Shown piece by piece: positions 8,665 through 16,967 of a stretch of 35,117 nt of DNA. Below the pieces are notes generated by a model that worked only from the letters and a program-made list of their open reading frames with translations, ran no database searches and was not told where the DNA came from. The stretch is taken from the NCBI RefSeq assembly GCF_001724715.1, contig NZ_MEFG01000036.1, forward strand, positions 1 through 35,117. Reading direction: 5' to 3'. Positions within the stretch are counted from its first letter, which is position 1. Every line of letters begins with the position of its first letter. The DNA comes from Sphingomonas sp. SCN 67-18. Lineage in GTDB: Bacteria; Pseudomonadota; Alphaproteobacteria; Sphingomonadales; Sphingomonadaceae. A program made the translations under genes and the position numbers.

Positions 8665-9849
8665 ATGTCCAGCGATCCCGTCGTCATCCTGTCCTATGCG
8701 CGCACGCCGATGGGCAGCTTTCAGGGCGCGCTGGCCGGGGCGAGCGCGACGGAACTGGGCGCGGCGGCGGTGGGCGGCGCGGTGGCCCGCGCCGGCGTGG
8801 ACCATACACTGATCGAGCGCATCTACATGGGTTGCGTCCTGCCCGCCGGGCTGGGCCAGGCGCCCGCCCGGCAGGCGGCGCTGAAGGCCGGCCTGCCCCG
8901 CTCCGTCGAGGCGACAACGGTCAACAAGATGTGCGGATCCGGTATGCAGGCGGCGATATTGGCGTCGGATGCGCTGGCGGCCGGATCGGTCGACCTGCTG
9001 ATCGCGGGCGGCATGGAGAGCATGACCAACGCGCCCTATCTGCTGATGAAGCATCGCGGCGGCGCGCGCATCGGCCATGACCGCGCGATGGACCATATGT
9101 ATCTCGACGGGCTTGAGGATGCTTATGAAACCGGCCGCCTGATGGGCAGCTTCGCTGAGGAGACGGCCGGGGATTACCAGTTCACCCGCGCCCAGCAGGA
9201 CGATTACGCCATCGCCTCGCTGCAGCGCGCCCAGCGGGCGCAGACCAGCGGCGCGTTCGACCGCGAGATCGTTGCGGTGGAGATCCATGGCCGCAAGGGC
9301 GTGACCAGCGTGTCGCTGGACGAACAACCCGCCAAGGGCGATGCGTCGAAGATCCCGACGCTGAAACCCGCATTCTCGAAAGACGGCACCATCACCGCCG
9401 CCAACGCCTCATCGATTTCGGACGGCGCGGCCGCGCTGGTGATGACCCGGCTGAGCGTTGCCGAGAAGCTGGGCATAAAGCCGGTGGCGCGGGTGATCTC
9501 CCATGCCGGCCATGCCCATGACCCGTCGAAATTCGCCACCGCGCCGGTCAACGCGATGCGCAAGGCGCTGGACAAGGCGGGCTGGTCGACCGGCGATGTC
9601 GACCTGTTCGAAGTGAACGAGGCCTTTGCCTGCGTGTCGATGATCGCGATGCATGACCTTGGCCTGTCGCACGACATCGTCAACGTCAACGGCGGCGCGA
9701 CGGCGCTGGGCCACCCCATCGGCGCGAGCGGCGCCCGCATTCTCGCGACGCTGCTTTCCGCGCTGGATGCGCGCGGCGGCAAGCGCGGGCTGGCGTCGCT
9801 GTGCATCGGCGGCGGCGAGGCGACGGCGATGGCGGTGGAGCTTATCTGA
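8665..9849 (+). CDS. Acetyl-CoA C-acetyltransferase (thiolase)
   Basis: A 394-residue thiolase that condenses two acetyl-CoA to acetoacetyl-CoA or cleaves 3-ketoacyl-CoA in the cytosol. The nucleophile Cys90 sits in VNKMCGSGMQA. The GHP catalytic motif is at His350 (ALGHPIGASGAR) and the second catalytic cysteine is Cys380 in CIGGGEA. The open frame runs far upstream, but ATG 8665 gives the standard N-terminus MSSDPVVILSYARTPMG and the family length. ATG 8660 is out of frame. It stands alone with no phaB or 3-hydroxyacyl-CoA gene next to it, and ends 6 bp from the convergent SH3-protein gene. The biosynthetic type (AtoB/PhaA-like, acetoacetyl-CoA) is more likely than FadA by length and motif pattern. 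Confidence 0.94.
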   Translation: MSSDPVVILSYARTPMGSFQGALAGASATELGAAAVGGAVARAGVDHTLIERIYMGCVLPAGLGQAPARQAALKAGLPRSVEATTVNKMCGSGMQAAILASDALAAGSVDLLIAGGMESMTNAPYLLMKHRGGARIGHDRAMDHMYLDGLEDAYETGRLMGSFAEETAGDYQFTRAQQDDYAIASLQRAQRAQTSGAFDREIVAVEIHGRKGVTSVSLDEQPAKGDASKIPTLKPAFSKDGTITAANASSISDGAAALVMTRLSVAEKLGIKPVARVISHAGHAHDPSKFATAPVNAMRKALDKAGWSTGDVDLFEVNEAFACVSMIAMHDLGLSHDIVNVNGGATALGHPIGASGARILATLLSALDARGGKRGLASLCIGGGEATAMAVELI

Positions 9850-9855
9850 GCCCGG

Positions 9856-10344
9856 TCAGGGCAGCGATTCGCCCGATTCCACGCCCCATAATTCGGCGGT
9901 GCGGATATAGCCGCGCCGCCCGCCGACATTCAGTTCGCACCAGCCGTCCGCGCAGCGCCGGAGCGTGCCGACCACGCCCGGCTCAACCCGCCACACCACC
10001 TTGGCGGCGGCATCCGGCGTGGCCCGCAGCTCGCGAATGTCGCCGATCACCATGGCGGTGCGTTCCTCGCTGAGCAGGTTGACCAGCATCCAGCCCTGGG
10101 TGCCGTCCGGGTCCTCGACCTTGCGCCAGTTGGGGTAGATTTCGAGCACCTTCACCGGCAACCCGGCGCGTTGGTAAAGCCAGGTCGCCGGAAAATTGCG
10201 GCCCGGCCCGCTGCGCATCCGCGCCTTGCCGGCGGAAATCGAAGCCCAGTAGGGCGGCGCCTTCTGCGCCTGCGCCTCATCGACTCCGACCGCCAGCAGC
10301 GCCAGCGCCGCGATTGCCGGCATGATGGACCACAACCTGTTCAT
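9856..10344 (-). CDS. Exported SH3-domain protein
   Basis: A 162-residue protein with a signal peptide (hydrophobic stretch ending in AQAQK at about residue 27), so probably periplasmic. The rest contains bacterial SH3-like (SH3_3/SH3b) sequence: GKARMRSGPGRNFPATW with the characteristic N-terminal strand, WRKVEDPDGTQGWM, and a second weaker repeat ending CELNVGGRRGYIRTAELWG. Such domains bind peptidoglycan or act as envelope adaptors; no catalytic domain is attached. GGGGA precedes the ATG. It converges on the thiolase gene and is divergent from the hydroxyacid dehydrogenase across about 120 bp. The specific role is not known from sequence. Confidence 0.85.
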   Translation of the reverse strand: MNRLWSIMPAIAALALLAVGVDEAQAQKAPPYWASISAGKARMRSGPGRNFPATWLYQRAGLPVKVLEIYPNWRKVEDPDGTQGWMLVNLLSEERTAMVIGDIRELRATPDAAAKVVWRVEPGVVGTLRRCADGWCELNVGGRRGYIRTAELWGVESGESLP

Positions 10345-10464
10345 TCAATCCCCATTTCGAACCGCCCGGCCATCCCCAGCCCCAGCCCAACCCTCCCTAG
10401 CCAATGCCTTGCCATCGCTTCAAGCGGCGTCGGCTTGACGACACGCGGATTCGCGGCCTAGCGC

Positions 10465-11469
10465 ATGACCATGCCCGAAACAGGACGCCCCGCCCGCCCG
10501 AAAGTTCACGTCACCCGCACGCTGACGCCCGCCATAGAAGCGCGCATGTCGGAATTGTTCGACACCACGCTGAACGCGGACGACCGGCCGCTGGACCGCG
10601 ACGCGCTGGCGGCGGCGATGGCGACGGCGGACGTGCTGGTGCCGACCGTGACCGACGAGCTGGACGGCGCGCTGATCGCGAGCGCCGGGCCGCAACTGAA
10701 GCTGATCGCCAGCTATGGCAACGGCGTCGACCATATCGACCTGAAGGCCGCCCGCGCGCGCGGGATCATCGTCACCAACACGCCGGGCGTGCTGACCGAG
10801 GACACGGCGGACATGGCGATGGCGCTGATCCTGTCCGTGCCGCGCCGGCTGGCCGAGGGCGAGAAGCTGGTCCGCGCCGGCGGATGGCGCGGCTGGAGCC
10901 CCACCGGAATGCTGGGCCACCGCATCACCGGCAAGCGGCTGGGCATTGTCGGCATGGGGCGCATCGGCCAGGCGATCGCGCTCAGGGCGCGCGGCTTTGG
11001 CCTGTCGATCCATTATCACAACCGCAAGCGCCTGCCCGACATCGTGGAAAAGGCGGTGGACGCCAGCTGGTGGCCCGAGCTGGACGCGATGCTGGGCAGC
11101 GTCGATTTCCTGTCGATCAACTGCCCCGGAAATGCCGAGACCCATCACCTCATCGACGCGCGCCGGCTGGCGCTGCTGAGGCCCGATGTTTTCCTGATCA
11201 ACGTCGCGCGCGGCGGCATCGTCGAGGAGGCGGCGCTGGTCGACGCGCTGGAGGCTGGCCGCATCGCGGGCGCGGGGCTGGACGTTTACGAGCATGAGCC
11301 GGCGATCAGCGCACGGCTGCTCCCCCTGCCCAATGTCGTGCTGCTGCCCCATATGGGCTCCGCCACATTTGAGGGGCGCGCCGCGACCGGGGACAAGGTG
11401 ATCGCCAACATCCGCGCCTGGGCCGACGGGCACCGCCCGCCGGATCAGGTTCTGGAAGGCTGGATCTGA
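10465..11469 (+). CDS. D-isomer-specific 2-hydroxyacid dehydrogenase (glyoxylate/hydroxypyruvate reductase type)
   Basis: A 334-residue NAD(P)H-dependent reductase of 2-oxoacids. The nucleotide-binding motif is GIVGMGRIGQAIALRARGFG near residue 155, followed by the family's basic segment (HNRKR). This favours NADPH and a glyoxylate/hydroxypyruvate substrate, but that is inference. The catalytic triad is visible: Arg in INVARGGIV, Glu in GLDVYEHEP and His in LLPHMGSAT. The substrate-domain motif is SYGNGVDHIDL. Two ATGs six bases apart (10465 and 10471) are both possible; neither has a clear ribosome-binding site. It converges on the flavin oxidoreductase gene 18 bp downstream. Confidence 0.9.
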   Translation: MTMPETGRPARPKVHVTRTLTPAIEARMSELFDTTLNADDRPLDRDALAAAMATADVLVPTVTDELDGALIASAGPQLKLIASYGNGVDHIDLKAARARGIIVTNTPGVLTEDTADMAMALILSVPRRLAEGEKLVRAGGWRGWSPTGMLGHRITGKRLGIVGMGRIGQAIALRARGFGLSIHYHNRKRLPDIVEKAVDASWWPELDAMLGSVDFLSINCPGNAETHHLIDARRLALLRPDVFLINVARGGIVEEAALVDALEAGRIAGAGLDVYEHEPAISARLLPLPNVVLLPHMGSATFEGRAATGDKVIANIRAWADGHRPPDQVLEGWI

Positions 11470-11487
11470 AGACCCGCGCCCGGCCGG

Positions 11488-12891
11488 TCAGTCGCCGGTG
11501 AGGATGCGGTCCACCAATTGCTTTACCGAAGGGATGAAGCCGTTGGAATAGAACGGGTCTTTCTTGAAATTATAGGCATTGTGCCCGGCGAACATCAGGT
11601 TCTGGTCGACCGGGCCGCCATGGGCGATGTCCTGCAGCGTCTTCTGGATGCAGAAGCTGCGCGGATCGGCAAGGCGCCCGGTGGAATTGGTGTCGCTGTC
11701 CATCCAGGACGAAAAGCCGCAATGGCTGAGGCAGCCCATGCAATCGGCCTGGTCCTTGCGGATCGTCACCTTTTCCTCGGCGGTGACGAAAACCAGCGTA
11801 TTGTCCGGCGTCTTCAGCGCATCGGTATAGCCCTGGCCGAACCATTCGCGCGCGCGCAGCAAGTCACCCCGCGTCACCCAGAAATTCCGGCCCTTCACGC
11901 CAACGTCGAGCTGGAACTGATGGTCGCCCGCCGCTTCGCCGGAAAAGGCGATCTGCCGTTCCGACCGCGCTTCCAGATTGTTGAGGAAGGGGTTCTTGAC
12001 CGCGGAGGAATAAAAACCCGTGGGCGAGAAGCGGTGGAGCAGCACGTCCCCCTCCTCAAGCTCCATCAGCCGCGCTTTCCACCCGTCCGGTATCGGGCTT
12101 TCCTGCGTCAGCAGCGGTCGGGTGCCGAACTGGAAGGCGATCTGCCCCAGTTCCGGGTTGTCGATCCAGTTCTCCCAATCGCGCAGATACCAGACGCCGC
12201 CGGCCATCACGATCGGCACGCTGTCCGCTATGCCGCCTTCGCGCATCGTCTCGCGCAGTTCCTTGACGCGGGGATAGGGGTCCTGCGGCTGCAGCGGGTC
12301 TTCCGCGTTGGACAGGCCGTTATGGCCGCCCGCCAGCCAGGGGTCCTCATAGACCACCGCGGCCAGCCAGTCCGCCGCCTTGGAATAAGCGCGCTTCCAC
12401 AACGCGCGGAAAGCGCGGGCGGAGCTGATGATCGGCAGATAATTGACGTTGTAGGAGGCCGCGATCTCCGACAGCTTGTAGGGCATGCCCGCGCCGCAGG
12501 TGACGCCCGCCACCATGCCGCGCGTCCGCTCCAGCACGCCGTGCAGGATGCGCTGGGCGCCGCCCATTTCCCACAGCACGTTGATGTTCACAGCACCCTT
12601 GCCGCCGGCGATCTCATAGGCGCGGCGCACCTGTTCAACAGCGCCCTCGATGGCGTAGGCGATCAGCTCCTCATGCCGCTCGCGCCGCGTGCGGGACTGG
12701 TAGATCTGCGGGATGATCTTGCCGGTGGGGTCGTAGCTGTCGGCGTTGACGGCCGATACGGTGCCGATGCCCCCGGCCGCCGCCCAGGCGCCCGAACTCA
12801 TGTGGTTCGATGCCGAAACCCCCTTGCCGCCTTCGATCAGTGGCCAAACCTCCCGGCCGCCATAGACGATGGGCTTCAACCCCTTGAACAT
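11488..12891 (-). CDS. Nitronate monooxygenase-family flavin oxidoreductase with a cysteine-rich C-terminus
   Basis: A 467-residue protein of the NMO/2-nitropropane dioxygenase TIM-barrel family (FMN-binding). Barrel elements include VSASNHMSSGAWAAAGGIGT, GMVAGVTCGAGMPYKL, and the phosphate-binding GGVWY and FQFGTRPLLTQ segments. Known family members oxidise nitronates or reduce substrates with NAD(P)H; the substrate here is unknown. Compared with classic NMO proteins (about 320-380 residues) it carries a long C-terminal region with DCMGCLSHCG and a further Cys in SFCIQKTL, a four-cysteine arrangement that could bind a metal or cluster. GAGGAG lies 5 bases before the ATG. It stands alone between convergent and tandem neighbours. 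Confidence 0.85.
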   Translation of the reverse strand: MFKGLKPIVYGGREVWPLIEGGKGVSASNHMSSGAWAAAGGIGTVSAVNADSYDPTGKIIPQIYQSRTRRERHEELIAYAIEGAVEQVRRAYEIAGGKGAVNINVLWEMGGAQRILHGVLERTRGMVAGVTCGAGMPYKLSEIAASYNVNYLPIISSARAFRALWKRAYSKAADWLAAVVYEDPWLAGGHNGLSNAEDPLQPQDPYPRVKELRETMREGGIADSVPIVMAGGVWYLRDWENWIDNPELGQIAFQFGTRPLLTQESPIPDGWKARLMELEEGDVLLHRFSPTGFYSSAVKNPFLNNLEARSERQIAFSGEAAGDHQFQLDVGVKGRNFWVTRGDLLRAREWFGQGYTDALKTPDNTLVFVTAEEKVTIRKDQADCMGCLSHCGFSSWMDSDTNSTGRLADPRSFCIQKTLQDIAHGGPVDQNLMFAGHNAYNFKKDPFYSNGFIPSVKQLVDRILTGD

Positions 12892-13094
12892 CGAAACTCC
12901 TCACTCTTTGCCGCCCGGTACATCAGGCAATCGAAAATTGCGCGGCCGAAATTGACGTTCAGCCAGATGCCCCGTCTGGCCGGCCGACGCCTTTCCGGGC
13001 AATCGGTACGCGGCAATCATAGCCGCGTCGTCGCGGGAAGTGAACGCCTTTGCCAGTGCGGGCGCGAATGGCGCGGGCGGGCATGGCGGGCGGT
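12892..13094. other. Intergenic region upstream of the flavin oxidoreductase gene
   Basis: A 203-bp gap between two minus-strand genes. It must contain the promoter of the flavin oxidoreductase gene and the end of the hydrolase transcript. I see the ribosome-binding site next to 12891 but no gene, no convincing promoter hexamers and no strong terminator hairpin. Confidence 0.3.
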
Positions 13095-13961
13095 TCAGCC
13101 CCGCGCCGCCACCCGGGCGAGCAGCCGGTCGATCGCGGCGGCGGCGTCGGGCTCGTCCAGCGTCGGCGCGTGGCCGACGCCGGGAATCTCGGCCGCCTCG
13201 GCATCGGGCAGCAAAGACAGCATCCGCTTGACGGTATGGTCCGCCAATATATCGGACAGCGCGCCGCGCACGACCAGCACCGGCGCATCCTTCAGCCCGT
13301 CCAGCGCCGGCCACAGGTCCACCCCCGCCTCGCCGCCCGGCAGGCGGAAGGGTTCTGCGATCTTCATGTCGTAATCGAGCACGATGCGCCCGCTGCTGTT
13401 CAGCCGGTAGAGCCGCTTGGCCATGGCCAGCCAGTCGACCAGCGAATAGCCGGGATAGACGTTGCGGTTATTGTCGCGCAGCGCGCGGGCGGCGTGCATC
13501 CATGTCGGCCAGTTGCCGCCGCGCCCGACATAGGATTTGATCCGGTCCAGCCCGCCCTGGGCGATTTCCGGCCCGACATCGTTCAGCACCGCGCCGGCGA
13601 TGCGCGCCCGCGTCGCCGCGCCGAGCAGCAGGGTGACGATCCCGCCCAGCGATGTGCCGACGGCGACGAACCGGCCGATCCCCAGTTCCGCGATCAGCGC
13701 CTCGACATCCTGCACATAGGTGAGCGGCACATAGGTCATCGGGTCCTTGGCATAGGCGCTGTCGCCGCGCCCGCGCAGGTCGATCGCGATGACGCGCCAC
13801 CGGCCCGCCAGCCGGTTGGCCAGCGCCTCATAATCGCGGGCGTTGCGGGTGAGGCCCGGCAGGCAGAGGATCGGCGGTTTGTCCGCCGGGCCGGGATAGT
13901 CGCGATAATGCAGGCGAAGCCCGTCATTCGACCACCAATATCCGTCGCCATATTCGGCCAT
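13095..13961 (-). CDS. Alpha/beta hydrolase
   Basis: A 288-residue alpha/beta-hydrolase-fold enzyme, probably cytosolic as no signal peptide is visible. The oxyanion segment is ILCLPGLTRNARDYE near residue 35. The nucleophile elbow is GTSLGG near residue 105 and the catalytic histidine is in PGVGHAPTLDEP near the C-terminus. It has a RVIAIDLRGRGDS strand-turn typical of esterase or C-C hydrolase-like members. I start at ATG 13961 (MAEYGDGYW). The open frame extends further but then overlaps the divergent selO gene. The substrate is unknown. Confidence 0.9.
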   Translation of the reverse strand: MAEYGDGYWWSNDGLRLHYRDYPGPADKPPILCLPGLTRNARDYEALANRLAGRWRVIAIDLRGRGDSAYAKDPMTYVPLTYVQDVEALIAELGIGRFVAVGTSLGGIVTLLLGAATRARIAGAVLNDVGPEIAQGGLDRIKSYVGRGGNWPTWMHAARALRDNNRNVYPGYSLVDWLAMAKRLYRLNSSGRIVLDYDMKIAEPFRLPGGEAGVDLWPALDGLKDAPVLVVRGALSDILADHTVKRMLSLLPDAEAAEIPGVGHAPTLDEPDAAAAIDRLLARVAARG

Positions 13962-13998
13962 GCTTGCGTCCTTCAGCCCAGCGCCCCCATATCGCCGC
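13962..13998. promoter_or_regulatory. 37-bp gap between divergently transcribed hydrolase and selO genes
   Basis: The two start codons face away from each other with only 37 bp between them. This is too short for two non-overlapping promoters with 5' leaders, so each promoter probably lies inside the other gene's start or transcripts are leaderless. Neither start has a recognisable Shine-Dalgarno sequence in the gap. No operator is identified. Confidence 0.35.
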
Positions 13999-15393
13999 AT
14001 GACGAGCCACCCGCAACCCGCCGCCGCGCATCCCGAACGAACAATATTGGAACTGGGCGAGACGATGTACGCGGCGGTAGCGCCCGCGGATTTCCCCCAG
14101 ACCATCCTGCGCTTCCGCAACGACCGCGCCGCCGCGGGCGTGGGGCTGGACACGCTCGACGATGCGGGCTGGATCCGCCATTTCGGCCGTTTCGCGCCCC
14201 TGCCCGGCAGCCTGGAGCAGCCGCTGGCGCTGCGTTACCACGGCCACCAGTTCCGCGTTTACAACCCGGAGATCGGCGACGGGCGCGGCTTCCTGTTCGC
14301 GCAGCTGCGCGACCGGGACGGCCGGCTGATGGACCTCGGCACCAAGGGATCGGGCCAGACGCCGTGGAGCCGCTTCGCCGACGGCCGGCTGACGCTGAAA
14401 GGCGGCGTGCGCGAGATATTGGCGACGGAGATGCTGGAGGCGCTGGGCGTCGAGACGTCGAAAACCCTCTCTCTGGTCGAGACCGGCGAGGCGTTGCAGC
14501 GCGGCGACGAACCCTCGCCCACCCGGTCCGCCGTGCTCGTCCGGCTCAGCCACGGCCATATCCGCATCGGCAGTTTCCAGCGCCTGGCCTATGAGCGCGA
14601 TGCAGAGGGGATGACCCGTCTCGTCGCCTATTGCCTGCGCCATTATTTCGGCGCGGAAGCGGACGGCAACGCCGCCGGGCGATTGCTCGGCCATGTCGTC
14701 GCGGGCACGGCGCGGCTGGCCGCCAGCTATATGGCGGCGGGCTTCGTCCACGGCGTGCTGAACAGCGACAATATCAACATCACCGCCGAAAGCTTCGATT
14801 ACGGGCCATGGCGTTTCGCGCCGACATTCGACCCCGGCTTCACCGCCGCCTATTTCGACCATCAGGGGCTGTACAGTTTCGGCAGGCAGGCGGAGGCGAT
14901 CCAGTGGGACGTCGTCCAGCTTGCCATCGCGCTGCGGCTGATCGCCGAATCCGACGCGCTGATCCCGGCGCTGGAAGGTTTCGGCCCGGCCTATCGCGCC
15001 GCGCTGGTGGACCGCATGGCGTGGCGTCTTGGCGTCACTCCGCGCGGCGAGGCGGAGGATATCGCGCTGGTGCAGGCGATGGAAACGGCACTGATCGAAA
15101 GCCGCGTCTCGCTCGACCGCTTCTTCTTCGACTGGCGCGGCGGCGCGCTTCGCGCCCCCAACGCCGATTACGGCCACACCGCCTTCGATGCGCTGCGCGA
15201 CAGGCTGCAACCCTATCGGCGGCGCGGCCCGGACACGCATCCCTATTGGTCGGGCGACGGCCCCTGCGCCATGCAGATCGACGAGGTGGAGGCCATCTGG
15301 GCGCCGATCGCCGAGGCGGACGACTGGTCCGCGCTCCATGCCAAGGTGGCGGCGGTGCGGGTAATGGGCGACGCGCTGGCCGGGCGGAGCTGA
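13999..15393 (+). CDS. selO: SelO-family protein adenylyltransferase (YdiU/UPF0061)
   Basis: A 464-residue pseudokinase-fold enzyme. Characterised SelO proteins transfer AMP from ATP to Ser, Thr or Tyr of target proteins, with a role in oxidative stress. Visible signatures are LALRYHGHQFRVYNPEIGDG, the nucleotide-binding DLGTKGSGQTPWSRFADG, KGGVREILATEM, the catalytic-loop-like HGVLNSDNINI and metal-binding FDYGPW, then FAPTFDPGFT. Length matches E. coli YdiU (478). The C-terminal selenocysteine motif of animal SelO is absent, as is usual in bacteria. I prefer ATG 13999; an in-frame ATG at 13960 would overlap the hydrolase start and adds non-family sequence. Confidence 0.93.
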   Translation: MTSHPQPAAAHPERTILELGETMYAAVAPADFPQTILRFRNDRAAAGVGLDTLDDAGWIRHFGRFAPLPGSLEQPLALRYHGHQFRVYNPEIGDGRGFLFAQLRDRDGRLMDLGTKGSGQTPWSRFADGRLTLKGGVREILATEMLEALGVETSKTLSLVETGEALQRGDEPSPTRSAVLVRLSHGHIRIGSFQRLAYERDAEGMTRLVAYCLRHYFGAEADGNAAGRLLGHVVAGTARLAASYMAAGFVHGVLNSDNINITAESFDYGPWRFAPTFDPGFTAAYFDHQGLYSFGRQAEAIQWDVVQLAIALRLIAESDALIPALEGFGPAYRAALVDRMAWRLGVTPRGEAEDIALVQAMETALIESRVSLDRFFFDWRGGALRAPNADYGHTAFDALRDRLQPYRRRGPDTHPYWSGDGPCAMQIDEVEAIWAPIAEADDWSALHAKVAAVRVMGDALAGRS

Positions 15394-15475
15394 TCCCCCC
15401 GAAAGCGCCCGGCTTGACCGCGGCGATGAACTGATGCTGTTAGGCCTGATATGGTTTCCCGATGAGTGATGGCCC

Positions 15476-16891
15476 ATGGCGTCCGCCGAACTGATATCCA
15501 CCGAACCGGCGACGGGCGCCACCGTGTGGCGTGGCATGCCGGGCGATGTCGACGCCGAGGTGGCGGCCGCGCGCGGCGGATGGGCGGAATGGGCCTCGCG
15601 CCCGCTGACCGTGCGGATCGAGACACTGCGCCGCTTCGCCAACACGGTGCGCGGCAAGGCGGAAGCCTTTGCCGATCTGCTGGCCCGCGAAACCGGCAAG
15701 CCGCTGTGGGAAGCGCGGACCGAGATAGACGCCGTCATCAACAAGGTCGAAATCTCGATCAGCGCTTATTCGGAGCGGACCGCCCACCGCAAGCTGGAAG
15801 GGGCGATGGGCGCGCGCGCCGCGCTCCGCCACAAGCCGCATGGCGTGCTGGGCGTGCTCGGCCCCTATAATTTCCCGGCGCACCTGCCCAACGGCCACAT
15901 CGTCCCCGCCCTGCTGGCCGGCAATGCCGTGGTGTTCAAACCTTCGGAAAAGACGCCGGCGACCGGCCAGATGCTGGTGCAATGCTACCATGACGCGGGC
16001 GTGCCGGAAGCGGTGGTGCGCTTCCTGCCCGGCGGGGTGGACGAGGGCAAGGCGCTGGCCGGGCACCCGGACATTGACGGGCTGCTGTTCACCGGCTCCG
16101 CCCGCGCCGGGCTGGCGCTCAACCGCCAGTTCGCGGAGACGCCGAACAAGATCCTCGCGCTGGAAATGGGCGGCAACAACCCGATCATCGCCTGGGACGC
16201 GGCGGACATCCATTCCGCCGCCGTGCTGATCGTCCAGTCCGCCTATATGACCGCCGGCCAGCGCTGTACCGCCGCGCGCCGGCTGATCGTGCGCGACGGG
16301 GCGCACCAGCCGCTGGTGGACGAGATCGGCAAGCTGATCGACCGGCTGATCCTGGGCGAGCCGCATAGCGACCCGGCGCCGTTCCTCGGCCCGGTGATCG
16401 ACAACCGCACCGCCGACGGGCTAAGCGAGGCCTTCCTCTCGCTGATGATGAAGGGCGGCCGCCCGATCAAGCATCTCGAACGGCCCATCGAAGGACGCCC
16501 GTTCCTGAAGCCGGCGCTGATCGACGTCACCGACGTGGCCGACCGCCCGGATGAAGAGATGTTCGGCCCCATATTGCAGATCATCCGCGTGCCGGATTTC
16601 GAGGCCGCGCTCATCGAGGCGAACAACACCCGCTATGGCCTTTCGGCCTCGCTGATCGGGGGCAGCCCGCAGCTTTACGACCAGTTCTGGGCCAATATCC
16701 GCGCCGGCATCGTCAACTGGAACCGACCGACCAACGGCGCATCCTCCGCCGCGCCCTTCGGCGGCATCGGCCTGTCCGGCAACCACCGGCCAAGCGCTTA
16801 TTATGCGGCGGATTATTGCGCCTACCCGGTTGTCTCGGCGGAGACGGAACAGGCGCGCGCATCCATCGGCGTCGGCCTGCGCGACGCCTAG
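15476..16891 (+). CDS. astD: N-succinylglutamate 5-semialdehyde dehydrogenase-like
   Basis: A 471-residue aldehyde dehydrogenase resembling AstD, which oxidises N-succinylglutamate semialdehyde to N-succinylglutamate with NAD+ in the arginine succinyltransferase pathway. Visible features are VLGPYNFPAHLPNGHI near residue 130, Lys155 in VVFKPSEKTP, the general base Glu230 in ALEMGGNNPI, and the nucleophile Cys264 in GQRCTAARRL. ASSAAPFGGIGLSGNHRPS near the end is AstD-like. AstD usually reads QRCTCARRL; here the second Cys is Ala. None of astA, astB, astC or astE is in the window, so the substrate assignment rests on motifs only. The cobA gene follows 73 bp downstream. Confidence 0.83.
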   Translation: MASAELISTEPATGATVWRGMPGDVDAEVAAARGGWAEWASRPLTVRIETLRRFANTVRGKAEAFADLLARETGKPLWEARTEIDAVINKVEISISAYSERTAHRKLEGAMGARAALRHKPHGVLGVLGPYNFPAHLPNGHIVPALLAGNAVVFKPSEKTPATGQMLVQCYHDAGVPEAVVRFLPGGVDEGKALAGHPDIDGLLFTGSARAGLALNRQFAETPNKILALEMGGNNPIIAWDAADIHSAAVLIVQSAYMTAGQRCTAARRLIVRDGAHQPLVDEIGKLIDRLILGEPHSDPAPFLGPVIDNRTADGLSEAFLSLMMKGGRPIKHLERPIEGRPFLKPALIDVTDVADRPDEEMFGPILQIIRVPDFEAALIEANNTRYGLSASLIGGSPQLYDQFWANIRAGIVNWNRPTNGASSAAPFGGIGLSGNHRPSAYYAADYCAYPVVSAETEQARASIGVGLRDA

Positions 16892-16932
16892 GGATAGCTG
16901 AACTAGGCTGAACGCAACAAAGTCTGATTTGT

Positions 16933-16967
16933 GAGGGGCCGCGCCATGGATCATCTGGCGCTCCATG
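16933..16967 (+). promoter_or_regulatory. Two mutually exclusive hairpins at the start of cobA, possible bridged ribosome-binding site
   Basis: GAGGGG (16933-16938) is the only Shine-Dalgarno-like sequence but lies 26 bases from the cobA ATG (16965). Between them GCGCCA (16941-16946) and TGGCGC (16956-16961) form a perfect 6-bp stem with a 9-base loop. If folded, this leaves only about 5 unpaired bases between the site and the ATG. A competing 6-bp stem, CATGGA (16945-16950) with TCCATG (16962-16967), would hide the start codon. The pairing is seen in the sequence; the switch is inference. Confidence 0.4.

Noticed and set aside
11518-13374. 618-codon plus-strand frame across the flavin oxidoreductase and hydrolase genes
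   Set aside because: Crosses two well-supported minus-strand genes and their intergenic gap and shows no domain.
13960-13998. Upstream in-frame ATG for selO
   Set aside because: Would overlap the divergent hydrolase start and adds residues not seen in the family; ATG 13999 fits better.
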